In this document: piece after piece, positions 1-8,268 of the stretch
Layout: every line of letters starts with the position of its first letter
Position numbering within the stretch: position 1 is the stretch's first letter
Origin: Herbaspirillum sp.
GTDB lineage: Bacteria; Pseudomonadota; Gammaproteobacteria; Burkholderiales; Burkholderiaceae_D
DNA length: 64,000 nucleotides
Assembly: GCA_028292625.1 (NCBI GenBank)
Contig: JAQGLY010000061.1
Span: 1 to 64,000 of the forward strand
Reading direction: 5' to 3'
Notes under the pieces: generated by a model
What the model was told of the DNA's origin: nothing
The model's input: only the letters and a program-made list of their open reading frames with translations
Databases searched by the model: none
Translations under genes and position numbers: made by a program

Positions 1-79
1 CGCATGCACTGCTTACGCTGATACCATGCGCCTCGACTGCCGCTTGTGCCATCTCACGCCGGTGAGATGGCTTCACCAC
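1..79 (-). CDS. IS3-family transposase OrfB, N-terminal fragment (cut by window edge)
   Basis: In the frame one base back from orfA, the minus strand reads VVKPSHRREMAQAAVEAHG and onward to the window edge. This matches the usual start of the integrase-type OrfB of IS407-group elements (a KPSxRREMAQ pattern). Only about 26 residues are visible, so the DDE catalytic core cannot be checked and it is unknown whether the transposase is intact. Confidence 0.6.
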   Translation of the reverse strand, partial: MVKPSHRREMAQAAVEAHGISVSSAC

Positions 80-339
80 TTTTTTTGCATGGCCTCCGAA
101 ATGAGCTCCGCCTTTAGTTTCTCTTCGTCGTACATTTTTTTGAGCCGCCGGTACTCGTCATCGAGCTTCTTCATCCGCGTCATCATCGACGCGTCCATGC
201 CGCCGTATTTGCTGCGCCACTTGTAGAAGGACGCCGAGCTCATCCCGTGCTCCCGGCAAAGCTCCGGCACTGGCGTGCCGGCTTCCCCCTGCTTCAAGAT
301 GTTGATGATCTGACTTTCCGTATAGCGTGATGTCTTCAT
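73..339 (-). CDS. IS3-family transposase OrfA
   Basis: An 88-residue protein beginning MKTSRYTESQ. It has the N-terminal helix-turn-helix of IS3 OrfA proteins (residues about 5-50, with the VPELCREHGMSSASFYKWRSKY pattern read as two pieces: VPELCREHGMS and SASFYKWRSKY), followed by a leucine/lysine-rich coiled-coil segment (RMKKLDDEYRRLKKMY) used for multimerisation. It binds the IS ends and forms the N-terminal part of the OrfAB fusion transposase. The ATG at 339 is chosen because homologues begin MKxSRYTE; the upstream ATG at 354 would add five residues. The frame ends directly after an A7 slippery run, as expected for frameshifting into orfB. Confidence 0.85.
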   Translation of the reverse strand: MKTSRYTESQIINILKQGEAGTPVPELCREHGMSSASFYKWRSKYGGMDASMMTRMKKLDDEYRRLKKMYDEEKLKAELISEAMQKKW

Positions 340-432
340 GTAAAACTTCCTCAAAATCTCATTTAAGAAAATTCTACTTTCAACTGATGCTTTTTTGTGG
401 GGGGATTACCACGGCGACGACAGGAGGCGAAA

Positions 433-633
433 GTGGTGGATGCCTGGCCCTATCTTGAGAAGGCTTGCCTAGACATATGGACAGAGGGAAAAACGGTGAC
501 GCGTAGAGGAATTGTGGCGAGAGTGCCCGCAGAAATTTTGTCACCGGTAGCCAATCTGCTTAATGTGCTGAAAGATGTTCAAAAACATCTTCAACAACCC
601 GATGCAAACAGAGAGATTGAAATTCTCGACTAG
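433..633 (+). CDS. Small hypothetical protein next to the IS end
   Basis: A 66-residue reading frame starting at GTG 433 (or GTG 436) behind a good ribosome binding site (AGGAGG at 422-427) and followed by an intrinsic terminator. The middle (WTEGKTVTRRGIVARV) looks like a short helix-turn-helix-like segment, but I do not recognise the family. Two readings are possible: a complete small gene whose promoter was displaced by the IS, or the 3' end of a longer gene interrupted by the IS, because the frame also stays open back into the IS end at 397. The codon use is more AT-rich than the housekeeping genes downstream, which fits recent acquisition. Confidence 0.45.
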   Translation: MVDAWPYLEKACLDIWTEGKTVTRRGIVARVPAEILSPVANLLNVLKDVQKHLQQPDANREIEILD

Positions 634-655
634 CTCTTTCTTGTAACCTCACCAC

Positions 656-686
656 GCCGGCCCATTTTTGGTGCCGGTTTTTTTTC
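656..686 (+). terminator. Intrinsic terminator
   Basis: CCGGC (657-661) pairs with GCCGG (673-677) around an 11-base loop and is followed by a run of eight or more T residues. It lies 20-50 bases after the stop of the small ORF at 433-633 and would end its transcript. Confidence 0.6.
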
Positions 687-710
687 GCTTAAATTTATTG
701 ATTACTCAAA

Positions 711-803
711 ATGTGGCGCATATCTGGCACATTTTTTGAATAAAACATAATGTGGCCCATCGTGGAATAAAGCATAAGCTGTCCAAATGGCCACCTTATG
801 CTT
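711..803. repeat. Imperfect direct repeat plus palindrome, possible mobile-element remnant
   Basis: Two copies of an ATGTGGC(G/C)CAT ... GAATAAA(A/G)CAT unit lie in tandem (711-748 and 750-775). The second copy runs into an inverted repeat, AGCATAAG (771-778) against CTTATGCT (795-802), with further partial pairing inside. The stretch between the terminator at 686 and tRNA-Ser at 842 holds no convincing gene. Such arrays next to an IS end and a tRNA gene suggest a recombinase binding site or the eroded end of a mobile element, but no recombinase gene is in view. Confidence 0.4.
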
Positions 804-841
804 AACGGCACAGGCCGTAAAGGCCCGTATTCATTATGTTT

Positions 842-932
842 CTGGCGGAAGCGGTGAGATTCGAACTCACGAACGGGTTCCCCCGTCGCCAGTTTTCAAG
901 ACTGGTGCCTTCAACCGCTCGGCCACGCTTCC
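842..932 (-). tRNA. tRNA-Ser (UGA)
   Basis: The minus strand folds as a class II tRNA of 91 nt including an encoded CCA end. It has acceptor stem GGAAGCG/CGCTTCC, D arm with GGCCGAGCGGTTGAAGG, anticodon loop CTTGAAA giving anticodon TGA between CCAGT and ACTGG, a long variable arm (CGACGGGGGAACCCGTTCG), and a T arm with GTTCGAATC. The long variable arm identifies serine. It reads UCN codons. Confidence 0.95.
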
Positions 933-943
933 GTAAGGGGGGC

Positions 944-972
944 ATTATACATAAGCCCCCAGGGACTTGCCA
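944..972 (-). promoter_or_regulatory. sigma-70-type promoter of tRNA-Ser with GC-rich discriminator
   Basis: On the minus strand a perfect TATAAT (complement of 944-949) lies 17 bases after TGGCAA (complement of 967-972). Between the -10 box and the tRNA 5' end is GCCCCCC, a strongly GC-rich discriminator of the kind associated with stringent (ppGpp) control of stable RNA promoters. Confidence 0.6.
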
Positions 973-997
973 TCGCAATCTCCGTTCTGGCCATGGC

Positions 998-3025
998 TCA
1001 GACCGTGAAGCGTTGCTCCATCGTCAGCATGTATTCGAAATCCGCCGCCGGCACCGCCGGTGAAAACAGCCAGCCCTGCATTTCGTTGCAGCCGGCATTT
1101 TTCAGATACGCCAGCTGCTCGCGATTCTCGACGCCTTCGGCGATGACCTTATGCTTGAGCTGCTTGCCGATGCTGATGATCGCGCTACCGATCGCGCAGT
1201 CGTTGGAGTCGTCCGGAATGCCGACGGTGAACGAACGGTCGATCTTCAGGGTGTTGATCGGGAATCGCTTCAGGTACGACAGGCTGGAATAGCCGGTGCC
1301 GAAGTCGTCCAGCGAGATCGTCACGCCCAGCATGCAGATCTTTTCCATGATGGCGATCAGACGGTCTGTGCTGTGCATCAGCATACCTTCGGTGATCTCC
1401 AGTTCCAGCCAGTCGCCGCTGAGCCGGTGGCGCTTCAGGGCGCTGGCGATGCGATCTGGCAGCGAACGCGTGAATTCGACGGCGGTGACGTTGACCGAGA
1501 TGCGTACCGGCGGCAGGCCGCAGGCCTGCCAGCTTTGCGCCTGGGAGCAGACTTTCTCCAGCACCCATTCGCCCAGTTGCGCGACGAGGCCGGTTTTTTC
1601 CGCGATCGGAATGAATTCGCCCGGCAGCAGCAGGCCGCGCTCGGGATGCTGCCAGCGTACCAGCGCTTCGGCGCCGCTGATGCGGCCGGTCTGGGCTTCG
1701 ACTTTCGGCTGGTAGTACAGCAGCAGTTCGTTGTATTCCAGCGCCCGCAGCAGGCCGGTTTCGATGCGCAGCAGCTCCAGCGTATTGTCGCTCATGTCTG
1801 CGCGGTAATAGGCGTAGCCGCCTTCGTCGTTCTCGCCGCCGCGCTTGGCGCGATACATGGCGATGTCGGCCAGGCGCAGCAGGGTTTCGGTGTCGGTGGC
1901 ATCCTGCGGGTACATGCTGATGCCGATGCTGGCGCCCAGGCGCAGCGCGTGGCCGTCGATGAAGAATGGCTCGTCGAACAGCGAAATCAGTTTCTGTGCG
2001 GCAAAGCCGGCGTGGTAATCCTTGTCAATGTCGAACAATGCGACTGCGAATTCGTCGGCGCCCAGGCGGGCCACCACATCCTGGTCGGGCATGGCCTTGC
2101 GCAGACGGCGCGCCACTTCGATCAGGATTTTGTCGCCGACCATGTGGCCCAGCGTATCGTTGATCGGTTTGAAACGGTTCAGGTCGATGAACAGCAACGC
2201 GCCGTAGACATCGCCCTGCTCCGCCGCCGCCAGCGCGTGGTCGACGCTGCGCGTGAGCGAGGTGCGGTTGGGCAGCTTGGTCAGGTCGTCGTAATACGCC
2301 AAGTGGTGGATCAGCTTTTCGGCGTTTTTGCGTTCGGTGATGTCGGTCAGATAGCCGATCATGCCTAATGGGTTTTCGTCGGCGTCGCGCATGATCGACA
2401 GCGACAGGCTGGCCCAAAACGCCTCGCCGGATTTTTTCTTGCGCCGCACTTCCATTTCGCGTCCGCCCGGTTGCATGAACAGGTCGCTGATCTGAAATTC
2501 CTCGCCTTCGTCGTTTTCATACAGGAACAGCACGTTGCGTCCGACCGCTTCGGCCGCGGTATAGCCGAACAGGCGTTCGGCGCCCTGGTTCCAGCTGGTG
2601 ATGAAGCCGGCCTGGTCCATGGTAATCACGGATTCGTGCATTTGCTGCAGAATCTGCGCCTGTTCTTCCAGCTTGCGCTCGATCTGGTTCAGCTCGCGTG
2701 CGCGCATGCCGGTTTCGCGGCGCGTGTGCAGCAGGCGCGCGGTCAGCCCGGCGAATTCCTTGAGCCGGATGCGGTCGATCTCCGCGTAGTTTTCGGGTGG
2801 CTCGGGCAGTAAAAAATAGCCGTGCTGCACACCGTGATATGTCACCGCTTCGCTCAAACCTTCGTGGCCGGTCTGGTCCGCGCCAAAACGGCATGCCGGC
2901 AAACGCAGGACGTGAGCGCCGATCTCGCTCAAGGCATCGTGCAGAGCGGGCCCCTCCAGCGACCAGATTGCGTCGAATAATACCGAACAGCCCGCCACAT
3001 CATCCGGGCTCAGCATGGCGATCAT
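998..3025 (-). CDS. PAS-GGDEF-EAL cyclic-di-GMP signalling protein
   Basis: A 675-residue protein. Residues about 122-235 form a PAS domain followed by the usual linker ending DITERKNAEKL. A GGDEF domain covers about 240-405 and an EAL domain about 420-665. The diguanylate cyclase signature is degenerate (GADEF at 322-326 instead of GGDEF), whereas the EAL domain keeps EALVRW (453-458), DDFGTGYSSL and EGVEN, so it is more likely a c-di-GMP phosphodiesterase with a regulatory GGDEF. Residues 1-120 are a less conserved N-terminal input region. The start at ATG 3025 is chosen because it overlaps the stop of the upstream HDOD gene as ATGA, implying translational coupling; longer frames run inside that gene. 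Confidence 0.88.
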   Translation of the reverse strand: MIAMLSPDDVAGCSVLFDAIWSLEGPALHDALSEIGAHVLRLPACRFGADQTGHEGLSEAVTYHGVQHGYFLLPEPPENYAEIDRIRLKEFAGLTARLLHTRRETGMRARELNQIERKLEEQAQILQQMHESVITMDQAGFITSWNQGAERLFGYTAAEAVGRNVLFLYENDEGEEFQISDLFMQPGGREMEVRRKKKSGEAFWASLSLSIMRDADENPLGMIGYLTDITERKNAEKLIHHLAYYDDLTKLPNRTSLTRSVDHALAAAEQGDVYGALLFIDLNRFKPINDTLGHMVGDKILIEVARRLRKAMPDQDVVARLGADEFAVALFDIDKDYHAGFAAQKLISLFDEPFFIDGHALRLGASIGISMYPQDATDTETLLRLADIAMYRAKRGGENDEGGYAYYRADMSDNTLELLRIETGLLRALEYNELLLYYQPKVEAQTGRISGAEALVRWQHPERGLLLPGEFIPIAEKTGLVAQLGEWVLEKVCSQAQSWQACGLPPVRISVNVTAVEFTRSLPDRIASALKRHRLSGDWLELEITEGMLMHSTDRLIAIMEKICMLGVTISLDDFGTGYSSLSYLKRFPINTLKIDRSFTVGIPDDSNDCAIGSAIISIGKQLKHKVIAEGVENREQLAYLKNAGCNEMQGWLFSPAVPAADFEYMLTMEQRFTV

Positions 3026-4248
3026 GCGTGAGCCTCGGCACTGACATGCGACGCCCATCGATACGCATGCACCAGCGAATGGCAATACGCCTGCACGGTC
3101 AGTCCGCAGCCGCTCAGGTCGGCATGCCGCAGCGGGGCTTCGCCGTACTCGGAGCGTTCGACCAGGCGCAGCAGGCTGCCCAGGCGGCCGCGGCGTTCGG
3201 TCAGCGCGCCCAATACGTCGGACGGCAATTTCAGCGGCCCGATGATTTCCAGCATCGGCATCGACAGCAGTACGCTCAGCAGCGAAAACATGCCGACGAT
3301 GAACGCCCGGTCCTGTTCGTCGCGGTCGCAGCCCAGTTTCTGGCACAGCGCTTCCATCAGGCCGGCCCGCGCGGCGGCGCGCGGCAACAGCGGATTGTTG
3401 GATTTGTCGCTGGCGTGGCGCGCGTACAGCAGTAATTGCAGCCAGCGCTGCAATTGACGCCGGCCAAGCAGGTTCAGCGCCTGGGTGTAATTGGTGATGG
3501 TGGAGTTGAAGCCGAAAGCGGCCGAACTGACCAGTTTGAATAGCTGGTAGGTCAGCGTCGGATCGTGTTTCATTTGCTGTTCGATTTCGTGCGAATCGAC
3601 ATCCGACGCGACCAGGTCGAGCAGACGCAGCAGACGCATGCGCGAGGTAGGATCGCGGCGCGACGCCAGCGAGGTCCGGTGCAGCGAATATTCGCCGGAA
3701 AACCAGCGGAACCCAAGCTGCTGGCAGGCATCGAAACTGTTTTGGTCTTGTATCTCTTCAGCCAAATGCAAACCGGCGCCGGCCCGGCTCAGCCAGCCCT
3801 TGACCTGCGAGAATGTGGCGGAGGTGTAATCGACGGAGATGCCGGCGATGGCTTCCGTCAATGTGGCGCCGCCGACCGGCAGTCCCTGCACCAGAATGGC
3901 GTAACCGCGACGATGCAGCCGGTCGAGGGTTTGCAGCTGGGCGTCGCCGGCGCAGTATTCGACCGGTACCCGCAGCACAAATTGCGACGGCGGCAGCAGC
4001 GATTCGAAATGGGTTTCGAAGCTGGCCGGATCGGGTACTGGCAGCAAGCAACGCAGATTGCCTAGGGCGGCGTGGAATTCGAATTCGGAAAATAGCTGAT
4101 TAAGCAGAGCCGTGGTGTCGCCGTCGGAAGGTGACAGATGAATCGCCAGGGCGGCCCATTGATGATTCACGTCGGCGATCGGCTCTAAAAAAACGAGAGG
4201 GAACGGCGAACTGCTTATGTTTTGGACAGCCATCTCAGGTGTCAGCAT
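3022..4248 (-). CDS. EAL-like/HDOD domain signalling protein (YuxH type)
   Basis: A protein of about 408 residues from ATG 4248; an in-frame GTG at 4293 would add 15 residues, and neither has a clear ribosome binding site. The N-terminal half resembles a degenerate EAL fold without the catalytic motifs. The C-terminal half is an HDOD domain (HDPTLTYQLFKLVSSAAFG, then LNLLGRRQLQRWLQLLLYA). Proteins of this type bind partners or nucleotides rather than hydrolyse c-di-GMP. It overlaps the downstream GGDEF-EAL gene by four bases, so the two are probably made together and work in one signalling unit. Confidence 0.8.
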   Translation of the reverse strand: MLTPEMAVQNISSSPFPLVFLEPIADVNHQWAALAIHLSPSDGDTTALLNQLFSEFEFHAALGNLRCLLPVPDPASFETHFESLLPPSQFVLRVPVEYCAGDAQLQTLDRLHRRGYAILVQGLPVGGATLTEAIAGISVDYTSATFSQVKGWLSRAGAGLHLAEEIQDQNSFDACQQLGFRWFSGEYSLHRTSLASRRDPTSRMRLLRLLDLVASDVDSHEIEQQMKHDPTLTYQLFKLVSSAAFGFNSTITNYTQALNLLGRRQLQRWLQLLLYARHASDKSNNPLLPRAAARAGLMEALCQKLGCDRDEQDRAFIVGMFSLLSVLLSMPMLEIIGPLKLPSDVLGALTERRGRLGSLLRLVERSEYGEAPLRHADLSGCGLTVQAYCHSLVHAYRWASHVSAEAHA

Positions 4249-4398
4249 TTCTTTGCGCTGTTCATAAATTGATCCAATGGCTTGCGCTATCACTCGTAGC
4301 GACTCGGCTACTTGCTATTTTCCCCGTTGTATGTACAGAGAAAATCTCAAATACGTATCAAATTGTCATTAATATAACTCAAATTTACAACAGCCATA

Positions 4399-5673
4399 TC
4401 AGTCGTCTTCTAAAAAGATTTGCTGCAAGTCATTTAAAAAGCGCCGACCCAACTCCGTGGGGCGGATATTAAGATGATCGCGCAACAGCAGGCCGCGTTT
4501 TTCGGCGTCATTCAAGGCCGTTTCGATCGTGCCGATGGCCAGCCCGGTGCGCTCGGCAAACAGGCCGGGAGCGAAGCCGGCATTGAGTCGCAGCGCGTTC
4601 AGCATGAATTCGAAACCCAGTGCGTTGCGTTCGATTTCAGCCGATTCGGCGATGGCGTCGCCTGCGGCGGCGCGGGCCAAATAGGTCTGCGGCTGTTTGT
4701 ATCGAATTTGCCTCACTATGCGATGCGGAAACGACAATTTCGAATGCGCGCCGGCGCCGATGCCCAAATAATCGCCGAATTGCCAGTAATTCAAATTATG
4801 CCTGGCCTGTCTGCCGGGCTGCGCGTATGCCGATACTTCATAGTGCCCGTAACCGGCCTGCCGCGTGCGCGCGGCGATCATGTCCTGCATATCGGCGCTG
4901 GCGTCTTCGTCCGGCAACGCCGGCGGATATTTGGCGAATACGGTATTGGGCTCCATCGTCAGATGGTACAGCGACAGATGGGGCGGTCCGTAGGATATCG
5001 CTTGCATCAGGTCCTGCTCGGCTTCCGCCAGGCTTTGTCCCGGCAGCGCGTACATCAGGTCCAGATTGAAATTGTCGAAATGCCGGTGGGCGATTTCCAC
5101 CGCCTGCTGTGCTTGTAGCCCGTCGTGAATCCGGCCCAGCGCCCGCAAGTGCTGCGGATTGAAACTCTGAATGCCGATCGACAGCCGGTTGACGCCGCTG
5201 GCGCGATAACTGCGGAATTTCTCGGCTTCGAAAGTGCCGGGGTTGGCTTCCATCGTGATTTCGAGGTCGGCGTCCAGCGGCAGCAGCGTACGGATATCGG
5301 ACAGCAAACGGTCCAGCCCGGCGGCCGACAGCAGGCTGGGCGTGCCGCCGCCGATGAATACGGTGTGAATCTTGCGGCCCCAGATCAGCGGCAACGCCGT
5401 TTCCAGGTCGGCGCGCAAGGCGTCCAGATAGTCGTTTTCCGGGAAATCGCCGTCCGCTTCGTGCGAATTGAAATCGCAATACGGGCACTTTTTGACGCAC
5501 CACGGAAAATGCACATAGAGCGACAGCGGCGGCAATGCGCTCAAATGCAGGCTGCCCGGCTTCAGAAACGCCAGCGCGGCTTGCGCCGGGGAGGCGCCAA
5601 GCGCGTCCGCATCCACGCCTTCCGGCGTCGCTGCGCGCGGTCTGACAGCGGATAACGGTTTGATCGGGATCAT
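4399..5673 (-). CDS. hemW: Radical SAM heme chaperone HemW (HemN-like)
   Basis: A 424-residue radical SAM protein. The cluster motif CxxxCxxC is at C59, C63 and C66 in WCVKKCPYCDFNSH, the form typical of HemW rather than of true coproporphyrinogen oxidase HemN. It is followed by the GGGTPS motif and the C-terminal HemN domain. HemW binds heme and a [4Fe-4S] cluster and is thought to deliver heme to respiratory proteins. The start ATG at 5673 overlaps the rdgB stop (ATGA), so it is translated as the second gene of an rdgB-hemW unit. About 40 N-terminal residues precede the conserved core, slightly longer than usual. Confidence 0.9.
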   Translation of the reverse strand: MIPIKPLSAVRPRAATPEGVDADALGASPAQAALAFLKPGSLHLSALPPLSLYVHFPWCVKKCPYCDFNSHEADGDFPENDYLDALRADLETALPLIWGRKIHTVFIGGGTPSLLSAAGLDRLLSDIRTLLPLDADLEITMEANPGTFEAEKFRSYRASGVNRLSIGIQSFNPQHLRALGRIHDGLQAQQAVEIAHRHFDNFNLDLMYALPGQSLAEAEQDLMQAISYGPPHLSLYHLTMEPNTVFAKYPPALPDEDASADMQDMIAARTRQAGYGHYEVSAYAQPGRQARHNLNYWQFGDYLGIGAGAHSKLSFPHRIVRQIRYKQPQTYLARAAAGDAIAESAEIERNALGFEFMLNALRLNAGFAPGLFAERTGLAIGTIETALNDAEKRGLLLRDHLNIRPTELGRRFLNDLQQIFLEDD

Positions 5674-6278
5674 TCGGGCCTGCCGCTAGGCTTGTTGTCG
5701 AGCTTTTCGGCCAGGGCGCGCAGCGCCTGCGCCCGATGCGAATGACGGTTCTTCTCGTCGGCGCTGAGCTCGGCGGCGGTTTTGCCGTGTTGCGGCAGCC
5801 AGAAATGCGGATCGTAGCCGAAACCGCCGTCGCCACGGGCCTCGGCAATCACTACGCCGTCCCAGCGGCCGTCGGCAATGACCGGCTGCGGGTCGTCGGC
5901 GTGGCGCACGAACACCAGCACACAGTAATAATAGGCGGAGCGGTCGGCCTGCGCCGCCAGGTCCGCCACCAGCTTGCGGTTGTTGCGGGCGTCCGATTTC
6001 GGCTCGCCCGCGTAGCGCGCCGACAATACCCCCGGCGCGCCGCCCAGCGCGGCGGCGCAGATGCCGGAGTCGTCGGCCAGCGCCGGCAGGCCGGTCAGAC
6101 GCGCCGCATGGCGGGCCTTGGTCAATGCGTTTTCGACGAAGGTCGCGTACGGCTCTTCCGCTTCCGGCACATCGAATTCCCCTTGCGCACGCAAGGTATA
6201 CCCCAACGTCCCCAGCAAGGCGTTGAATTCCTTTACTTTGCCGGCGTTGTTCGACGCCAGCACGATGGTTTTACTCAT
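5670..6278 (-). CDS. rdgB: XTP/dITP pyrophosphatase RdgB
   Basis: A 202-residue Ham1/RdgB family protein. It has the N-terminal substrate motif SNNAGKVKEF, the metal site LADDSGI, and the SFGYDPHF-type motif near the C-terminus (GGFGYDPHFWLP). It hydrolyses ITP, dITP and XTP to monophosphates, keeping deaminated purines out of DNA and RNA. ATG 6278 is chosen because the protein then begins MSKTIVLASNN as in the family; a longer frame to 6323 has no family support. It overlaps hemW by four bases and follows rph, a common betaproteobacterial order. Confidence 0.93.
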   Translation of the reverse strand: MSKTIVLASNNAGKVKEFNALLGTLGYTLRAQGEFDVPEAEEPYATFVENALTKARHAARLTGLPALADDSGICAAALGGAPGVLSARYAGEPKSDARNNRKLVADLAAQADRSAYYYCVLVFVRHADDPQPVIADGRWDGVVIAEARGDGGFGYDPHFWLPQHGKTAAELSADEKNRHSHRAQALRALAEKLDNKPSGRPE

Positions 6279-6360
6279 GATGCGTGATTCCCGGTCCTGG
6301 AAACTGAGCGATTGACAGCGCAAACCATGTATCTCGATTCAGGGCGGATGGAGCGGCGGC

Positions 6361-7092
6361 TCAATGCAAACCCAGCGTCCGCTTCTGCAGCGCGATCAAT
6401 TCGCCAATGCCGTTGTGCGCCAGATCCAGCAGGCTGTCAAGCGTATCGCGGCCGAACGCCGCGCCTTCCGCCGTCCCCTGCACTTCGACGAAATGGCCGG
6501 TATCGGTCATGACGACGTTCATATCGGTATCGCAGCCGGAATCCTCAATATAATTCAGATCCAGCACCGGCAACCCCCGGTACACCCCGACCGAGATCGC
6601 GGCGACGAAATGCTTGACTGGCACGGCGGCGATCTGGCCGCTCGTAACCAGTTTAGAGAACGCATCGTAGGCGGCGACCATGGCGCCGGTGATGGCGGCA
6701 GTGCGCGTACCGCCGTCGGCCTGGATCACGTCGCAATCCAGATGCAGCGTGCGTTCGCCGAATGCTTCCAGATCGAACGCCGCGCGCAGCGCACGGCCGA
6801 TCAGACGCTGGATTTCCTGGGTGCGGCCGCTTTGCTTGCCGCGCGCGGCCTCGCGATCCATGCGGGTATGCGTGGAACGCGGCAGCATGCCGTATTCCGC
6901 CGTCAGCCAGCCCTGGCCCTTGCCTTTCAGGAAAGAAGGCACTTTTTCTTCGATGCTGGCGGTGCAGATGACTTTGGTGTCGCCGAATTCGATCAGGACC
7001 GAACCTTCCGCATGCTTGGTGAAATCGCGGGTCAGGCGCACGCTGCGCAACGCATCGGCGGCACGGGCGTCGGGGCGGGAAACTTGTGACAT
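6361..7092 (-). CDS. rph: Ribonuclease PH
   Basis: A 243-residue phosphorolytic 3'-5' exoribonuclease that trims tRNA 3' ends, using phosphate to release nucleoside diphosphates. It has the full family length, with RPDGRAADALR-type start ([11 protein letters not shown]), [15 protein letters not shown], and [13 protein letters not shown], matching the phosphate- and RNA-binding regions of RNase PH. It lies upstream of rdgB and hemW on the same strand with an 82-base gap, so it may head that unit. It is divergent from yicC. Confidence 0.95.
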   Translation of the reverse strand: MSQVSRPDARAADALRSVRLTRDFTKHAEGSVLIEFGDTKVICTASIEEKVPSFLKGKGQGWLTAEYGMLPRSTHTRMDREAARGKQSGRTQEIQRLIGRALRAAFDLEAFGERTLHLDCDVIQADGGTRTAAITGAMVAAYDAFSKLVTSGQIAAVPVKHFVAAISVGVYRGLPVLDLNYIEDSGCDTDMNVVMTDTGHFVEVQGTAEGAAFGRDTLDSLLDLAHNGIGELIALQKRTLGLH

Positions 7093-7312
7093 TGAGATAA
7101 CTTTCTGTGGAACCGGAGCGGGAAAATCGCAGTACCCGAAGCATACACAAAAAGGCGTGCCCGGAGCATCAGTTTAGCGGCTTTGCGACGGATTTTTTGA
7201 GCTTGCCCACTGCGCCATATCGCCGCTTTTCCCCGGCCGCGGACAAAATTCTTTACAATGCCAACTACGCCGCATTGACCAGCATTGACCGCATTGACTA
7301 TCGGAGAGCTCC

Positions 7313-8224
7313 TTGACCATTTGCAGCATGACCGGCTATGCCATCCATACCCGTGACACCCCGGCAGGCACGATAACCATCGAACTGAAAAGCGTCAATT
7401 CGCGCTTTCTGGATCTGCAATTTCGCGTCAACGACGATTTGCGCGCTCTGGAACCGGCGCTGCGCGAAGCGATCATCGGACGCGTCGTGCGCGGCAAGAT
7501 GGAGTGCCGGCTAAGCTTCGGCCGCCGCCTCGCCGTCGGCGGCGCTCAGGCCATCAATAGCGTTTTGCTCAATTCGCTGGCGGATCTGCAACATCAGCTG
7601 CGCGATCAGTTTATCGACGCCGCGCCGCTGTCGGTCTATGAATTGCTGCGCTGGCCCGGCGTGATCGAAGAGTCCGAAGTCAGCCAGGAAGGTTTGCAGG
7701 CCGATGTCAACGACGCGATGCGCGCCGCGCTCGACGCTTTCATAGAGAGCCGCGCCCGCGAAGGCGCCGCATTGCGCGAGGTACTGCTGTCGCGCGTGGA
7801 GGCGATGGAGAGCATCGTGCGCCGCATCACGCCGCTGGTGCCGCAGCTGGTGGCGCAGTTCCAGCTGCGCGCCAGCGAACGTCTGCAGGACGCGCTCGGG
7901 CTGGGCCATTCGCAGCACAGCGGCACGCCGAATCTGACGCGCGAGGAAACGCTGGAGCGGATCCGCCAGGAAGTTACGCTGTACGGCATCCGTATCGATA
8001 TCGCGGAGGAGCTGGCCCGGCTGTCGGCCCATTTGACCGAGACCCGCCATATTCTGCAAAAAGGCGGCCAGGTCGGCAAGCGTCTGGATTTCATGATGCA
8101 GGAACTCAATCGCGAAGCCAATACGGTAGGCTCCAAGTCGGCAATGAAGGAATTGGCGGACGCCGCGATGGAACTGAAGCTGCTGATCGATCAAATGCGC
8201 GAACAGGTGCAGAATCTCGAATAG
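7313..8224 (+). CDS. yicC: YicC family endoribonuclease-like protein
   Basis: A 303-residue YicC/YloC family protein. It has the N-terminal SMTGYA motif, the VNSRFLDLQFR segment, and the C-terminal block GKRLDFMMQELNREANT-type ending LKLLIDQMREQVQN. E. coli YicC is reported to be an endoribonuclease that promotes degradation of the sRNA RyhB. The start is the TTG at 7313, eight or so bases after GGAGAG, since family members begin two to four residues before SMTGYA; an ATG at 7328 would truncate that motif. It lies 44 bases ahead of gmk, its usual neighbour. Confidence 0.88.
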   Translation: MTICSMTGYAIHTRDTPAGTITIELKSVNSRFLDLQFRVNDDLRALEPALREAIIGRVVRGKMECRLSFGRRLAVGGAQAINSVLLNSLADLQHQLRDQFIDAAPLSVYELLRWPGVIEESEVSQEGLQADVNDAMRAALDAFIESRAREGAALREVLLSRVEAMESIVRRITPLVPQLVAQFQLRASERLQDALGLGHSQHSGTPNLTREETLERIRQEVTLYGIRIDIAEELARLSAHLTETRHILQKGGQVGKRLDFMMQELNREANTVGSKSAMKELADAAMELKLLIDQMREQVQNLE

Positions 8225-8241
8225 CGCGAAGCGCTCCGTAC

Positions 8242-8257
8242 ATTAAATTAATTTAAT
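8242..8257. other. Perfect 16-bp A/T palindrome upstream of gmk
   Basis: ATTAAATTAATTTAAT is a perfect palindrome ending 11 bases before the gmk start in an otherwise GC-rich area. It overlaps a possible -10 region (TAAAAT just downstream) and could be a protein-binding site or simply an AT-rich promoter element. Confidence 0.3.
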
Positions 8258-8268
8258 CTAAAATCAAT

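Larger units (their letters stand above)
1..411 (-). mobile_element. IS3-family insertion sequence (IS407-like), upstream end only
   Basis: The element is cut by the window start. Read on the minus strand it holds a terminal region (about 340-411) with a G/C run next to TGGTAATCC, then orfA, a run of seven A residues (complement of 80-86) and the start of orfB in the -1 frame. This is the standard IS3 layout in which OrfAB is made by programmed -1 frameshifting. The outer end is placed at about 411 because the minus strand there begins TGGTAATCC; this is inferred, since the other inverted repeat lies outside the window. The target duplication cannot be checked for the same reason. Confidence 0.75.

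Noticed and set aside
1151-2368. Long plus-strand frame over the GGDEF-EAL gene
   Set aside because: Runs antisense to a clear GGDEF-EAL protein; low-complexity, H/Q/A/V-rich sequence typical of shadow frames in high-GC genes.
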